Assembly: GCF_002250115.1 (NCBI RefSeq)
Contig: NZ_CP019985.1
Span: 2,728,001 to 2,792,000 of the forward strand
Origin: Shouchella clausii
GTDB lineage: Bacteria; Bacillota; Bacilli; Bacillales; Bacillaceae_D
DNA: 64,000 bases
Reading direction: 5' to 3'
Shown: positions 29,420 to 39,786 of the stretch, piece by piece
How positions within the stretch are numbered: the stretch's first letter is position 1
Layout: the number at the start of each line of letters is the position of its first letter
Program-made: the position numbers and the translations under genes
The notes under the pieces: model-generated
What the model saw: only the letters and a program-made list of their open reading frames with translations
Told to the model about the DNA's origin: nothing
The model's database searches: none

Positions 29420-30439
29420 TTACGAACTGTTTTTTTTCGCTATTTTAGCAGCACGCTCCCATTGTTTTAATGAAGGAAATGGGTCAAATGACCATTCGGT
29501 GATGCCATTGTCTCTGTACATTCCGTAATGAAGATGAGGCGGGAATTTTCCTTGTGTTCCTGGTTTGCCGTAGCCTGAGCTGCCGCAATAACCGATGACT
29601 TGTCCTGCCTTTACAATCGATCCTTTCTCCAATCCTTTTTCATAGCCATTTAAATGGGCGTAATAATGATAAATATTGTCGAGGTCGCGTATGCCTACAC
29701 GCCATCCGCCGTAAGGGTTCCAACCTATCGTTTCAACAATGCCATATGAAGAAGATTGGATCGGGACATTGTAATTGGCAAAAATATCGGTTCCTTCATG
29801 AATGCGCCTACCGCCCCAGCCCCGCTTATCGCCCCACGTACTGCGGTAGCTATAATTATGATGAAGGGGCATGACAAAGGCATGCTGATGTAAGTCGAGC
29901 GTTTGAAACGTTTCGTATACTTTTGCATGGCCACTTACAATATTAACGCTTTGTTCACGTTGGTAAAAATGCCAAAGGGCAATACGGAAATCCTCGTCAG
30001 AGTAACCGTGAGACTCTAAATAGCGAGCAAATGTATATAGGACGTCTTCATCATCCTCGATGTTTGCTTTCCCATCACCATTTCCATCAAGGCCGATTCC
30101 TTCAAATAAGCTAATCGTCGTCGGATCATTATCGTTTATGTTTGGATTCAGTGCGCCAACCCATTCTTCTTTTGGATAATAAATGGACACAAGGCCTTTT
30201 GCTTGTTCGCGGTCCCTTAATGCTTTCCGTAAACCCCGTTCGTAGGAGTCGACAGCTGCTAAATAGTGCCAAGGGACGCTTGTAAGAACTTCCATTTTTT
30301 TATACAAAGCAAGCCTTTCTGAATATAAGTTTGGATCTGTCTGCTTTTGCGCACTTGCAGCTGTGTCTGGCCAAAAACTAGAAAAACTAAGAAGAACAAT
30401 AAGGAAACATAGCCATACACGGTGTCGCAAATAAGACAA
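29420..30439 (-). CDS. lytH: M23 peptidase, LytH-like L-Ala-D-Glu endopeptidase
   Basis: 339 aa secreted or membrane-anchored protein. N-terminal signal segment (HRVWLCFLIVLLSFSSFWP, AASA cleavage region), a helical middle domain, and a C-terminal M23/LytM domain with metal ligands H and D in RRIHEGTDIF and HLH in FPPHLHYGMY. In B. subtilis LytH trims cross-linking stem peptides in the spore cortex. TTG 30439 fits SD GAAAGGAG; the frame upstream lacks one. Convergent with the transporter gene. Confidence 0.87.
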   Translation of the reverse strand: MSYLRHRVWLCFLIVLLSFSSFWPDTAASAQKQTDPNLYSERLALYKKMEVLTSVPWHYLAAVDSYERGLRKALRDREQAKGLVSIYYPKEEWVGALNPNINDNDPTTISLFEGIGLDGNGDGKANIEDDEDVLYTFARYLESHGYSDEDFRIALWHFYQREQSVNIVSGHAKVYETFQTLDLHQHAFVMPLHHNYSYRSTWGDKRGWGGRRIHEGTDIFANYNVPIQSSSYGIVETIGWNPYGGWRVGIRDLDNIYHYYAHLNGYEKGLEKGSIVKAGQVIGYCGSSGYGKPGTQGKFPPHLHYGMYRDNGITEWSFDPFPSLKQWERAAKIAKKNSS

Positions 30440-30617
30440 TTGTGCCAGCTCCTTTCTATAGGGTTTTGTATAGTTTTCGGCCAATTGGACGAAATGATGA
30501 CAGAGAATCTTTACCAGTTGCAGCTTGGAATAATTCCGTTTCCCTTGTTGGTTCGATATAGAATTCATGGTACGATAATAGAAGAGATCGGTTATTTGCA
30601 GAAGGGTGGGAGTGACA

Positions 30618-31547
30618 ATGCCAGAAAAAGATGAAAAAGAGCAACATGTGCGCAAACCTGACTGGCTAAAAATCAAGCTGAATACGAACGAGTCTTATAC
30701 AGGCTTGAAAAAAATGATGCGCGAGAAAAAACTACATACTGTATGTGAAGAAGCACGCTGCCCGAACATCCATGAATGTTGGGCGGTTCGAAAAACGGCC
30801 ACTTTTATGATCCTTGGCGATATTTGTACACGAGGTTGTCGTTTTTGTGCAGTCAAGACAGGGTTGCCGACGGAACTTGATTTGCAAGAGCCAGAGCGCG
30901 TGGCAGAATCGGTGGAGACAATGGGGTTAAAACACGTCGTCATTACTGCCGTTGCCCGTGACGATTTAAAAGACGGCGGCGCCGCAGTGTTTGCCGAAAC
31001 GGTACGGGCAGTACGCCGGAAAAACCCGTTTTGCACGATTGAAGTTTTGCCTTCTGACATGCTTGGCAATGAATCAAGCTTGCAAACATTAATGGATGCG
31101 CGCCCGAATATAATGAATCACAATATTGAAACCGTAAGAAGGCTAACACCAAAAGTCAGAGCGAGAGCAAAATATGACCGTACACTCGAGTTTTTGCGGA
31201 GAGCAAAAGAAATGCATCCTGATATTCCGACTAAATCGAGCCTAATGGTAGGCCTAGGGGAAACGAAGGAAGAAATTTTGGAAACAATGGATGATTTGCG
31301 GGCTAATAATGTTGACATTTTGACGATTGGCCAATATTTACAACCAACAAAGAAACATTTAAAAGTGATTAAGTATTACCATCCAGACGAATTTGCCGAG
31401 TTAAAGGAAATCGCTATGCAAAAAGGCTTTAGCCATTGTGAAGCAGGACCGCTTGTCCGTTCGTCATACCATGCAGACGAACAAGTGAACCAAGCGCAAG
31501 TCAACATGGAAGCAAGAAAAGCACAAGGGGAGCAACAGCGCGTATAA
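30618..31547 (+). CDS. lipA: Lipoyl synthase
   Basis: 309 aa radical SAM enzyme that inserts two sulfurs into protein-bound octanoyl groups. Both iron-sulfur motifs are intact: [12 protein letters not shown] (auxiliary cluster) and CTRGCRFC (SAM cluster); a C-terminal RSSYHADEQ motif is present. ATG 30618; a GTG at 30606 overlaps the SD GGTGGGAG. Divergent from lytH, as in B. subtilis (yutB). Confidence 0.96.
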   Translation: MPEKDEKEQHVRKPDWLKIKLNTNESYTGLKKMMREKKLHTVCEEARCPNIHECWAVRKTATFMILGDICTRGCRFCAVKTGLPTELDLQEPERVAESVETMGLKHVVITAVARDDLKDGGAAVFAETVRAVRRKNPFCTIEVLPSDMLGNESSLQTLMDARPNIMNHNIETVRRLTPKVRARAKYDRTLEFLRRAKEMHPDIPTKSSLMVGLGETKEEILETMDDLRANNVDILTIGQYLQPTKKHLKVIKYYHPDEFAELKEIAMQKGFSHCEAGPLVRSSYHADEQVNQAQVNMEARKAQGEQQRV

Positions 31548-31631
31548 ACACTTAATAGCCAAGACGAGCAATGAAAGATGCGAGCGTTTGGCTACAGTGT
31601 GGAACGATTATGCAAGACGCATAATCGTTCT

Positions 31632-32174
31632 TTACTGATTGCCCTGTGGGTATTGTTTAAATGTTTCGATTGTATCTTGCAAAAGATGTTGATAGCCATT
31701 GCCAGACGGCAGTGAAGCAAAACGCTCAATATCTCTTATGCGAGTACGGTCGTTTGCCACGTATACCTCATAAAAGCGCGGCAGTGAAGCCGATGCCGCC
31801 CGTTTAACTTGTTCGGCTACTTCCTCTTCTGTCATTTGCTGTGCTCGATCTTCATACACAACGAGCGCATATTTGTCAGTGACAAGCGTTGCGGCTTCTT
31901 CAATTTGCTCGAGGCTAAGCACTAACCGGGTGACCACATCGGCAAGCATCCCTCTATCAACTGTTAAGGCGCCAACGGTGTGGTTTGCCCGTCCTACTTC
32001 GTTTTCGGTATAGCGGGAAAACCCATAACCAAAATCTCTGCCTGTTTCCGCCATAAGTGTATCATTGTCCAATGTTTGCATGCGTTGTCCATTATCATCG
32101 AGACCAGCATTGTTGCCTGTGCAAGCGCACAGCAATAGGAGGCTTGCCACAGCAGGCACAAAGTGATTCTTCAT
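31632..32174 (-). CDS. yutC: YhcN/YlaJ-family sporulation lipoprotein
   Basis: 180 aa. Signal peptide with lipobox LLCAC (C18), then a YhcN/YlaJ-type domain (VTRLVLSLEQIEEAATLVTDKYALVVYE). Located next to lipA as yutC is in B. subtilis. Probably a forespore or coat-associated lipoprotein. Convergent with lipA. Confidence 0.83.
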   Translation of the reverse strand: MKNHFVPAVASLLLLCACTGNNAGLDDNGQRMQTLDNDTLMAETGRDFGYGFSRYTENEVGRANHTVGALTVDRGMLADVVTRLVLSLEQIEEAATLVTDKYALVVYEDRAQQMTEEEVAEQVKRAASASLPRFYEVYVANDRTRIRDIERFASLPSGNGYQHLLQDTIETFKQYPQGNQ

Positions 32175-32310
32175 AAGAACCAGCTCCTTTCATTCATAGC
32201 ATGCGCACTTTTAAGAAAAGCTAACTGTAACAAAATATGGCTAAAGACAAGCATGTCTTTTGTTCCTATGGTAAAATAACAGCAGACCAATCCGATTTGA
32301 GGTGCGTACG

Positions 32311-32595
32311 ATGGTGACGATTTCAGGCATTGAATATGAAGTCCTCGAAAACGAGCGCAATGGTTGGAATGAGGAGGCATTCAAAGCGCGGTACAGCGAT
32401 GTACTGAACAAATATGATTACATCGTCGGCGATTGGGGCTACAACCAACTGCGGTTGCGCGGCTTTTTTGATGACAAAAACAAAAAATCAACATTCGATA
32501 AAAAAATTAGCACGTTACCCGACTATCTTTACGAATACTGCAATTTTGGTTGCGCTTATTTTGTCTTGCGAAAAGTAAGGAAACAAGCTATGTAA
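32311..32595 (+). CDS. yutD: YutD family protein (DUF1027)
   Basis: 94 aa cytoplasmic protein of unknown function (EVLENERNGWNEEAFKARY, YIVGDWGYNQLRLRGFF). ATG 32311 after GAGGTG; a GTG at 32302 overlaps that SD. Followed by a bidirectional terminator. Confidence 0.87.
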   Translation: MVTISGIEYEVLENERNGWNEEAFKARYSDVLNKYDYIVGDWGYNQLRLRGFFDDKNKKSTFDKKISTLPDYLYEYCNFGCAYFVLRKVRKQAM

Positions 32596-32598
32596 AAA

Positions 32599-32619
32599 AC
32601 GGAGCGCAGCTCCGTTTTA
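32599..32619. terminator. Bidirectional terminator
   Basis: ACGGAGC and GCTCCGT arms with A-run before and T-run after; sits between the ends of yutD and the convergent small gene. Confidence 0.8.
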
Positions 32620-32871
32620 TTTGTCGTGTGGTGGATGGTGATTTGGATACTTCCGGGGTAAGCCTGCATGAAGGTCTTTGTTTACATAATTAAAAGCACT
32701 ATAAGTGCGCTGGCCTTCTTTCCATTCGGTTGTTTTATTCACGACCGGTTCTTCTTTTCCGACTGGTGCCCCGTAAGGCCCTTCAGGCAATTCTTCCGGA
32801 ATAATATAAAGGTGCATTGCTTCGACATTCGTGAATTCGTCATACGCTTGTCGGGCTTTCCTTTTTGCCAA
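32617..32871 (-). CDS. Small conserved Bacillus protein of unknown function
   Basis: 84 aa, hydrophilic (AKRKARQAYDEFTNVEA, EELPEGPYGAPVGKEEP, EWKEGQRTYSAFNY) with a His/Pro-rich end. Homologous small cytosolic proteins occur in many Bacillus, function unknown. TTG 32871 is favoured because GGAGGT lies 8 nt ahead of it; ATG 32886 would overlap that SD. Confidence 0.7.
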   Translation of the reverse strand: MAKRKARQAYDEFTNVEAMHLYIIPEELPEGPYGAPVGKEEPVVNKTTEWKEGQRTYSAFNYVNKDLHAGLPRKYPNHHPPHDK

Positions 32872-32940
32872 CTGATTCACCTCCATGCTTAGTCTGCCCG
32901 AAAAGTGGCAAACAATAGCTGGGAAAAGGAGTAGGTATCC

Positions 32941-33393
32941 ATGTATTTTGTTGACAGGCAGCGGATCGAACAAACGCTTGATTATATGGAACATTTATTA
33001 AAAATGATGAAGGAAGAGGCGTTTGGTACGAGTGATAAGGACCGCCTCGCATTAGAACGAACCGCCTCTGTGCTGATTGAAGCAGTTATTGACGTCGGCA
33101 ACCAGATGATTGACGCCTTTATTATGCGTGATCCAGGGGGGTACGAAGATATTATCGACATCTTGCTTGATGAAAAAGTCATTATAGACGAAACGGCAGC
33201 AGGATTAAAACAGTTGATTCGCCGCCGTAAAGCGCTTGTCTATCAATATGCAAGCCTTAAGGCGAACGACGTACGGAGCTGGCTCCAGGAAAGCCAACCA
33301 AGTTTGGAGGCTTTCCCGCCTGCTGTCCGCCAATATTTAAAAAATGAACTTGGCGTCATTACCGCATTTCTTCCAGATAAAGACAATCGTTGA
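32941..33393 (+). CDS. yutE: YutE, HepT-like DUF86 protein
   Basis: 150 aa helical HEPN-type protein. DUF86/HepT proteins are RNase toxins or their relatives whose active motif is Rx4-6H followed by xY. Here the corresponding stretch reads RRRKALVYQY, with Tyr where the catalytic His is expected, and no MNT nucleotidyltransferase partner is adjacent. A non-toxic house-keeping role is therefore more likely. Synteny with B. subtilis yutE-yutF. Confidence 0.82.
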   Translation: MYFVDRQRIEQTLDYMEHLLKMMKEEAFGTSDKDRLALERTASVLIEAVIDVGNQMIDAFIMRDPGGYEDIIDILLDEKVIIDETAAGLKQLIRRRKALVYQYASLKANDVRSWLQESQPSLEAFPPAVRQYLKNELGVITAFLPDKDNR

Positions 33394-33409
33394 TGCATAG
33401 AGGTGGATA

Positions 33410-34162
33410 ATGAAAGCCTATAAAAGTTACTTATTTGATTTAGATGGGACTGTGTATCATGGCAGTGAGCCAATCGTAGACGCAGTCAATTTTATCAATC
33501 AATTAGCCAAATGCCATATTCCTTATGGCTTTGTTACGAACAATTCAACGAGAAGCCCCAAACAAGTTGCCAAACGATTAAATGGAATGGGCATCTCAGC
33601 CGAGCCTTGGCAAATTATGACTTCTAGCGTAGCGACAGCCTCTTATTTACAAGCAAAAATGCCCCATTCCGCGCTTTATATTATTGGCGAAGAAGGGCTG
33701 TTTGAAGCATTGGCAGCATTTGCGCAGACAGAAGACAAGCCTGATGCTGTTGTCATTGGGCTAGATCGGGCGATTACCCATGAAAAACTGAGCAAGGCAG
33801 CCCGCTTTGTGGCAAATGGAGCGGACTTGATTGCGACAAATCCAGATGCGATGATTACAACCGAGTCAGGGCTTGTTGTCGGAAACGGCGCCCTTGTAGC
33901 AGCGGTGGCGTACGCAACAAAAACAGAACCGATTGTCATTGGCAAGCCAGGAGCTGCGATTGTTGAAGCTGCCATCAAACAGTTAAAGCTTGACCCGCGT
34001 CACACTGTTTTTGTCGGCGACAATTATGATACAGACTTGCTCGCTGGTATTCATGCTGGCATTGACACGATCCATGTACAAACGGGGATCACAACCGATT
34101 TATCTGCGTATAAAATTCAACCGACATATAGCATCCCTTCTTTAGCAGATTGGCCAATGTAA
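33410..34162 (+). CDS. yutF: HAD-IIA family phosphatase
   Basis: 250 aa NagD/p-nitrophenylphosphatase-type HAD hydrolase: nucleophile FDLDGTVYHG, motif II TNNST, and C-terminal VGDNYDTDLLAGIHAG. Dephosphorylates sugar phosphates or nucleotides in vitro in relatives. Close behind yutE. Confidence 0.9.
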   Translation: MKAYKSYLFDLDGTVYHGSEPIVDAVNFINQLAKCHIPYGFVTNNSTRSPKQVAKRLNGMGISAEPWQIMTSSVATASYLQAKMPHSALYIIGEEGLFEALAAFAQTEDKPDAVVIGLDRAITHEKLSKAARFVANGADLIATNPDAMITTESGLVVGNGALVAAVAYATKTEPIVIGKPGAAIVEAAIKQLKLDPRHTVFVGDNYDTDLLAGIHAGIDTIHVQTGITTDLSAYKIQPTYSIPSLADWPM

Positions 34163-34241
34163 AGGGAGCTTTGCTGATCTCATTGTTATTGTAAGTGGTG
34201 CTGTGTGTTTCGTTTGTTTTACGGTAATTGCCTCTCAGCTA

Positions 34242-34270
34242 AGCCAGCCACGATCATTGTGGCTGGCTTA
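34242..34270. terminator. Bidirectional terminator
   Basis: AAGCCAGCCAC and GTGGCTGGCTT arms between the convergent yutF and yutG genes. Confidence 0.75.
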
Positions 34271-34756
34271 TTCTGTATTCGCTTTTCTGTGGGCGAGCCT
34301 GCTCGAGGCGGCGGCAGCAATCGCGCCGACAATATCATCGAGAAATGTATGGCAAGCGCCTGTCGATTTATCGTTTAGTTTCTTTAATATCCCTGGCTTT
34401 TGTTTATCAATATAACCATAATTTGTGAGCCCGATGGAGCCGTAGACGTTGACGATTGACAATGCAATAATTTCATCTACGCCATAAAGCCCTTCATCCC
34501 GTGCTAAAATTTCTTGCAAAGGCGATTCTAAGCATTTCTTTTCAGTTAGCAAATCTAGTTGAATCCCCGTTAACACTGCATTTTGGACTTCCCGTTTGGA
34601 AAGAACACGTTCAACATTTTCTAAGCATAGCGCTAGTGATAAGCCAGGATGGTATTTTTCTTGCAGAAAGTACACGAGAACGGCGATGTCATGCAAACTG
34701 ACTCCGCGATCTTGCAACCATTCTTTTGCCTTTTCTGCCACCGCGTCTTTTCCCAT
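34268..34756 (-). CDS. yutG: Phosphatidylglycerophosphatase A-like protein
   Basis: 162 aa, PgpA-fold (VYGSIGLTNYGYIDKQKPG, and TGACHTFLDDIVGAIAAA with the acidic catalytic patch). Related to PgpA but without the strong membrane segments of the E. coli enzyme. Low-GC Firmicute YutG is annotated as a PgpA homologue; role in phospholipid head-group synthesis is an inference. Confidence 0.83.
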   Translation of the reverse strand: MGKDAVAEKAKEWLQDRGVSLHDIAVLVYFLQEKYHPGLSLALCLENVERVLSKREVQNAVLTGIQLDLLTEKKCLESPLQEILARDEGLYGVDEIIALSIVNVYGSIGLTNYGYIDKQKPGILKKLNDKSTGACHTFLDDIVGAIAAAASSRLAHRKANTE

Positions 34757-34857
34757 TATGTTCCTCCCTTAACCTTCTTTTTATAGTCTACGTGCAAGCA
34801 CACATTTTATGCGATGGGCTCATAGACTAAAGGGATTGGAGCAAGGAGGGAACTACA

Positions 34858-35898
34858 TTGCTGGAACGGAATTTGTATGACCAGTATAAGCTTTACTGTG
34901 ACGAGCGTTTTACTGTTGGGCCGTATGAAGGTTTCAGAGCAAATAACCAAGCCTATATCATTTTGCCAAAGGATGAATGCATGGCCGAGGAAGTGGAGAT
35001 GATGGCGTTTTGCGACTTTATGCGCCAAGCAGGCGATGAGTCTGTCCTGGAACTTGTACCAAGTCGCGTCAACCAGTCTTCCGCCTTAATTGATGGCGTT
35101 GAGTCATACGTGTTTAAAGTCCCCGCATTCAATGAATTTCGCGGCGTCCGGATTCAATCGGATTGGGATTTAGGGGAGCAGCTTTATACATGGCATAAGC
35201 GTGGTCAACAAGGGCGTCAACATTGGAAAAAGGCTAGTTTTACACCATGGCAAGAGCTATGGGCGACAAGATTGGAGCAGCTTGAAGATTGGTACCAAGT
35301 GATCGTTAATCAAGGACCTCAGACGACAACCGATGAAGCATTTCTCTGCACATACCCTTATTTTATGGGAATGACGGAAAATGCGATTCAATTTGCTGTT
35401 GATACTCAATTAGATGTTAAAAAGGAGCTGCATGACGAACCGACGATTTGCCATCGTCGTTTTGGAGAGACGAGTTGGCTTTATATGTCTGAACGGGGCC
35501 ACATTGTCAAACCGCCTACTGCCTTTTTATATGACCACCCAGCACGAGATTTAGCAGAGTGGATCCGCGAGAACCGTCCACTGGAGGAATCTAGGCAGAA
35601 CTGGGAGCGAATCGCTTCATTTTGTGGGGGGTATGAAGAGTGGCAAGTGCTTACTCCCTATACGTGGCAAATGATGTATGCGCGTTTGATTTTCCCACTG
35701 CATTATTTTGAAGTGATTGAAAACTATTACCAAGCACAGCTTCCCCATGAACAACGTGAGTATGGAAAGCAATTCCAACAGTTGCTTGATCGGGAAACAA
35801 GCAATGCTGATTTTCTCGGTGAATTGGCAGATGAGGCAAAACTAAGCCGTTACCCGCAAATGCCGTTGCTTGATTGGTTAAAAGGCCAGACTTTATAG
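34858..35898 (+). CDS. yutH: Spore coat protein YutH-like (kinase-fold)
   Basis: 346 aa cytoplasmic protein related to the CotS/YutH group, which has a degenerate aminoglycoside-kinase fold. TTG 34858 is the start (SD AAGGAGGG). It precedes the threonine genes as yutH does in B. subtilis. Probably a mother-cell coat component; no catalytic HxDxxxxN motif is evident. Confidence 0.82.
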   Translation: MLERNLYDQYKLYCDERFTVGPYEGFRANNQAYIILPKDECMAEEVEMMAFCDFMRQAGDESVLELVPSRVNQSSALIDGVESYVFKVPAFNEFRGVRIQSDWDLGEQLYTWHKRGQQGRQHWKKASFTPWQELWATRLEQLEDWYQVIVNQGPQTTTDEAFLCTYPYFMGMTENAIQFAVDTQLDVKKELHDEPTICHRRFGETSWLYMSERGHIVKPPTAFLYDHPARDLAEWIRENRPLEESRQNWERIASFCGGYEEWQVLTPYTWQMMYARLIFPLHYFEVIENYYQAQLPHEQREYGKQFQQLLDRETSNADFLGELADEAKLSRYPQMPLLDWLKGQTL

Positions 35899-35918
35899 AG
35901 CGTTGCCTAAAGTAATGC

Positions 35919-35947
35919 TTGAATTCGCAGGCAATTCCTTTTATAAT
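35919..35947 (+). promoter_or_regulatory. Promoter of the hom-thrC-thrB operon
   Basis: TTGAAT at 35919-35924, exact 17-nt spacer, TATAAT at 35942-35947. No T-box or leader-peptide structure is visible in the 55 nt to the start codon. Confidence 0.7.
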
Positions 35948-36001
35948 GTCCATTATAAGAAAACACATGTATTTTATATAAGTACAGTGGGGAGTGTTAG
36001 T

Positions 36002-37303
36002 GTGGGGGAGAGAGCGATTCAAGTTGGCCTTTTAGGCTTAGGAACGGTTGGCACTGGCGTAGTGTCGATTGTGGAACGGCATCAAAATGAATTGGCGCAC
36101 CAAGCCGGAAGGCCAGTCGCGATAAAAAAAGCACTCGTCAAACAAATAGATAAAGTGCGAGGGTCTGAAGTAAACGGTGTCGAATTGACAACAAACCCAG
36201 AGGACATTCTTGACGACCCGGATTTGGATGTTGTCATTGAAGTCATGGGCGGAGTAAGCGAGACGAAGCAACTGCTTGAAAAAGCAATTCGCCAGAAAAA
36301 GCATATTGTTACGGCCAATAAAGACCTCATGGCTGAATGGGGTGCTTCGCTGCTCGCGCTTGCGGCTGAGCAAGGGGTGGACGTCTATTATGAAGCGAGC
36401 GTGGCTGGAGGCATTCCGATTTTGCGGACGATCACCGAAGGATTGTCGGCTGACCGGATTACAAAAATGATGGGAATTGTCAATGGCACGACCAACTATA
36501 TTTTAACGAAGATGAGCCAGGAAAACCGCTCTTATGAAGACGTACTCAAGGAAGCGCAAGAGCTGGGGTTTGCTGAAGCAGATCCAACTGCTGACGTAGA
36601 AGGGCTGGATGCTGCTAGAAAAATGGCGATTTTAGCGACGCTCGGCTTTTCAGCGCCTGTCCAGCTTAGTGATGTCGCCGTGAAAGGGATCACCAATGTA
36701 TCGGGCAAAGATTTGCATTTTTGCGAGCAACTCGGGCTTACTATGAAATTGATCGGCGTTGCGAAAAGAGATGAGGGGCGGTTGGAAGTATGTGTTGAAC
36801 CAACACTTTTGCCATCTGACCATCCACTAGCTAGCGTGCAAAATGAATACAATGCTGTCTTTGTCCACGGGGAAGCCGTTGGTGAAACGATGTTTTACGG
36901 GCCTGGGGCTGGCTCGTTGCCGACTGCAACCGCAGTCGTAAGCGACCTCGTTTCGGTCATGAAAAATATGCGCCATCGTGTAAATGGCTATGCGGCCATG
37001 AAGCCATTATACGAAGCGGTGTTTAAAGAAGAGCAGGAAAAGCAATCACAGTTTTTTATTCGCCTGCATGTAGAAGACCGAACAGGCACGTTTTCAAGCA
37101 TTACGTCGTTATTTGCTAGATACGACGTCAGCTTTGAAAAGCTCTTGCAACTTCCACTGGAAGAGGAACAAATGGCGGAAATTGTCATCATTACCCATGT
37201 GACCAATCGTGCTGTATATAAGGAATTAATGGAAGAGCTTGAGCAGCTAGATGTGGTTAAAACGATAGCAAGCTCGTACCGAGTTGAGGGAGGAAAAGGA
37301 TAA
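36002..37303 (+). CDS. hom: Homoserine dehydrogenase
   Basis: 433 aa. Reduces aspartate semialdehyde to homoserine. N-terminal NAD(P) fold with [12 protein letters not shown], central catalytic part ([16 protein letters not shown]) and a C-terminal ACT domain ([18 protein letters not shown]) for threonine feedback. GTG 36002 is chosen: SD GGGGAG 7 nt ahead and length equal to B. subtilis Hom. Its TAA overlaps the ATG of thrC by one base. Confidence 0.95.
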   Translation: MGERAIQVGLLGLGTVGTGVVSIVERHQNELAHQAGRPVAIKKALVKQIDKVRGSEVNGVELTTNPEDILDDPDLDVVIEVMGGVSETKQLLEKAIRQKKHIVTANKDLMAEWGASLLALAAEQGVDVYYEASVAGGIPILRTITEGLSADRITKMMGIVNGTTNYILTKMSQENRSYEDVLKEAQELGFAEADPTADVEGLDAARKMAILATLGFSAPVQLSDVAVKGITNVSGKDLHFCEQLGLTMKLIGVAKRDEGRLEVCVEPTLLPSDHPLASVQNEYNAVFVHGEAVGETMFYGPGAGSLPTATAVVSDLVSVMKNMRHRVNGYAAMKPLYEAVFKEEQEKQSQFFIRLHVEDRTGTFSSITSLFARYDVSFEKLLQLPLEEEQMAEIVIITHVTNRAVYKELMEELEQLDVVKTIASSYRVEGGKG

Positions 37304-38373
37304 TGGCTGCTTGGGCAGGACTTTTAAAAGAATACGGCTCGTATTTGCCGATTACGGAAAACACGCCGGCATTGACGCTTGGCGAAGGCAATACGCCTTT
37401 AATTAAACTCGAGCATTTATCAGAGGAGTGGGGCGTAGAGCTTTATGTGAAGTATGAAGGCGCAAACCCGACTGGCTCGTTTAAAGACCGAGGAATGGTT
37501 GTTGCTGTCGCAAAAGCGAAAGAAGAAGGGGCGCAGGCGCTTATTTGCGCCTCAACAGGCAATACGTCCGCAGCAGCTTCCGCCTACGGAGCACGAGCGG
37601 GGCTTCGTTCAATTGTCGTCATTCCAAAAGGCAAAACGGCACTTGGCAAAGTAGCCCAGGCGGCGATGTACGGAGCTGAAATCATTGAAATTGAAGGGAA
37701 CTTTGACCGTGCTCTTGCACTCGTAAGAGAATTATGCGAAACGGAGCCAATTGCCCTTGTGAACTCTGTCAATCCATATAGGCTCCACGGCCAAAAGACA
37801 GCAGCCTTTGAAATTTGTGATGCGCTCGGGGCTGCTCCAGATGTATTGGCTATCCCTGTCGGAAATGCCGGAAACATCTCTGCTTATTGGATGGGCTTTA
37901 AAGAATACGATGAGTTGCACCAAACGGGCCGGCCGCGTATGCATGGATTTGAAGCGGAAGGGGCGGCAGCGATTGTGAAGCAACATGTTATTGAGCATCC
38001 AGAGACGATTGCCACTGCTATCCGCATCGGCAATCCTGCGAGTTGGAAATTGGCTGTACAAGCTGCGAACGAGTCAAAAGGCGAAATCGACTTGGTGACG
38101 GACGAAGAAATTGTTGATGCGTACCGGGAAATCGCAAAAAAAGAAGGCATATTTGCTGAACCAGGTTCATGTGCATCGTTGGCAGGCTTAAAAAAACATA
38201 TTCAAGCAGGCAAAGTGGCAAAAGGCTCCAAAATCGTTGCCGTTCTGACTGGCAATGGCTTAAAAGACCCGACAACGGCTATAGATCTTTCCAATGTGCA
38301 AACAACGACGGTTGAAGATTCAAAAACAGCGTTGGCCGATTATTTAATGGCCACAAAGCCGGCGGTAAAGTAA
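37303..38373 (+). CDS. thrC: Threonine synthase
   Basis: 356 aa PLP enzyme making threonine from phosphohomoserine. PLP-lysine motif [11 protein letters not shown]; glycine loop [11 protein letters not shown]. Start overlaps the hom stop (TAATG), end overlaps thrB the same way, so the three are translationally coupled. Short monomer-type ThrC typical of Bacillus. Confidence 0.95.
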   Translation: MAAWAGLLKEYGSYLPITENTPALTLGEGNTPLIKLEHLSEEWGVELYVKYEGANPTGSFKDRGMVVAVAKAKEEGAQALICASTGNTSAAASAYGARAGLRSIVVIPKGKTALGKVAQAAMYGAEIIEIEGNFDRALALVRELCETEPIALVNSVNPYRLHGQKTAAFEICDALGAAPDVLAIPVGNAGNISAYWMGFKEYDELHQTGRPRMHGFEAEGAAAIVKQHVIEHPETIATAIRIGNPASWKLAVQAANESKGEIDLVTDEEIVDAYREIAKKEGIFAEPGSCASLAGLKKHIQAGKVAKGSKIVAVLTGNGLKDPTTAIDLSNVQTTTVEDSKTALADYLMATKPAVK

Positions 38374-39266
38374 TGGCTTTTTCGATTACTGTTCCCGCCA
38401 GCACAGCCAATTTAGGGCCCGGATTTGATTCCATTGGCCTTGCTTTAAACCGTTATTTGCACTTGGAAGTTGAACAAGCAAGCAAGTGGTCGTTTATTTG
38501 TTCTTCCCCTGGCCTGGAGAATATAGGTACCGATAATTTAGTGACAAAAGCCGCTGCGTTTGCGAGCAAACAATGGGGCAAGGTTTTGCCCCCGTGTCGA
38601 GTTGTCATGAAGAACGACATCCCTCTTTCAAAAGGATTCGGCAGCAGTGCTGCAGCGATCGTTGCTGGCATTGAATTGGCTGCGTCTGTTTGTGACCAAT
38701 TCGTTTCAAAAGCTGAAAAGGCTCGTCTAGCTTCCTTGTGGGAAGGCCATCCAGATAATGTTGCTGCTTCGATTTATGGAGGCTTAGTAATTGGCACACA
38801 CAGCGAAGAATCGACGGAGATCCTGCATATTGAAGCGCCAAACATCGACCTTGTTGCTCTCATTCCTCCGAAGACATTGGCTACGAAAAAAGCGCGTTCA
38901 GTTTTGCCGGATATGCTAACGTACAAGGAAGCTGTTCAGGCAAGTTCAGTCGCCAATGTATTAGCAGCGGCCCTTGTCAAGCAAGATTGGGAACTTGTAG
39001 GTAAAATGATGTTAGCAGACCGCTTCCACCAGCCTTACCGTCAGCAGTTGATTCCTCACTTGCCAGACGTTTGCGCTTATGCCCAGGCAGATGAGGACGC
39101 ATACGGAGCAGCGCTTAGCGGTGCAGGGCCTATTATTCTTTGTTTAGTAAAAGAAGGGAAAGGCGAGGGGTTTGCAAGCCGCCTTCATAAGCAATTTCCT
39201 ACTTGCAGTGCAGAAGTCATGCGCCCAGCTGTTCAAGGATCAGCCGTGTCGATTGCACAAGCATAG
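38373..39266 (+). CDS. thrB: Homoserine kinase
   Basis: 297 aa GHMP kinase. N-terminal PASTANLGPGFDSIGLAL and the ATP loop PLSKGFGSSAAA, with C-terminal GAALSGAGPIILC. Phosphorylates homoserine for ThrC. Last gene of the operon, followed by two hairpins. Confidence 0.95.
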   Translation: MAFSITVPASTANLGPGFDSIGLALNRYLHLEVEQASKWSFICSSPGLENIGTDNLVTKAAAFASKQWGKVLPPCRVVMKNDIPLSKGFGSSAAAIVAGIELAASVCDQFVSKAEKARLASLWEGHPDNVAASIYGGLVIGTHSEESTEILHIEAPNIDLVALIPPKTLATKKARSVLPDMLTYKEAVQASSVANVLAAALVKQDWELVGKMMLADRFHQPYRQQLIPHLPDVCAYAQADEDAYGAALSGAGPIILCLVKEGKGEGFASRLHKQFPTCSAEVMRPAVQGSAVSIAQA

Positions 39267-39320
39267 TTTTTTACTTCTGGCTAACAGGAGCGCTAGACAA
39301 ACGATATGGACACGTAAAAG

Positions 39321-39382
39321 AAGCCGACCCAAGAGGTCGGCTTTTGTGTGCAAAACAGCAGCATGGAAACGATGCTGCTGTT
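39321..39382. terminator. Tandem hairpin terminators between thrB and yutI
   Basis: First hairpin AAGCCGACC/GGTCGGCTT with T4 (39321-39346); second AACAGCAGCAT/ATGCTGCTGTT (39354-39382). They sit between convergent genes and can serve both strands. Confidence 0.75.
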
Positions 39383-39394
39383 GATTTTTAGCTA

Positions 39395-39634
39395 TTAAAA
39401 AACTTGTTCAATCTCCGTAATGCCTGGTACTTCTTCAAGAAGAGCACGTTCAATTCCAGCTTTCAACGTAATCGTTGAACTTGGGCATGAACCGCATGCA
39501 CCTAGAAGGCGAACTTTTACGACGCCATCTTCTACGTCAATCAGCTCAACGTCGCCGCCGTCACGAAGCAAAAACGGACGAAGCTTGTCAAGTACTTCTT
39601 GGACTTGCTCCATCAACTCAGTGCTTGTTTCCAT
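39395..39634 (-). CDS. yutI: NifU-like iron-sulfur scaffold protein
   Basis: 79 aa, consisting of a NifU C-terminal (Nfu) domain alone: [20 protein letters not shown] and the cluster-binding [14 protein letters not shown]. Delivers Fe-S clusters, likely to LipA and others encoded nearby. ATG 39634 after AAAGGAG. Start-to-start spacing to yuzD suggests a divergent promoter region. Confidence 0.92.
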   Translation of the reverse strand: METSTELMEQVQEVLDKLRPFLLRDGGDVELIDVEDGVVKVRLLGACGSCPSSTITLKAGIERALLEEVPGITEIEQVF

Positions 39635-39786
39635 TCGAACCACTCCTTTCTGCTTATTCTCCATTATAATAGGCGCGTTAAAAAAAATCCATGCATTGCT
39701 ACCATCTTTCTCGATTTTTATCATACAGGCGTTGCCAGATTTGCCGATGCTCATGTAAGCTGTAAAGAAAGAATGGGGGAGAACAA

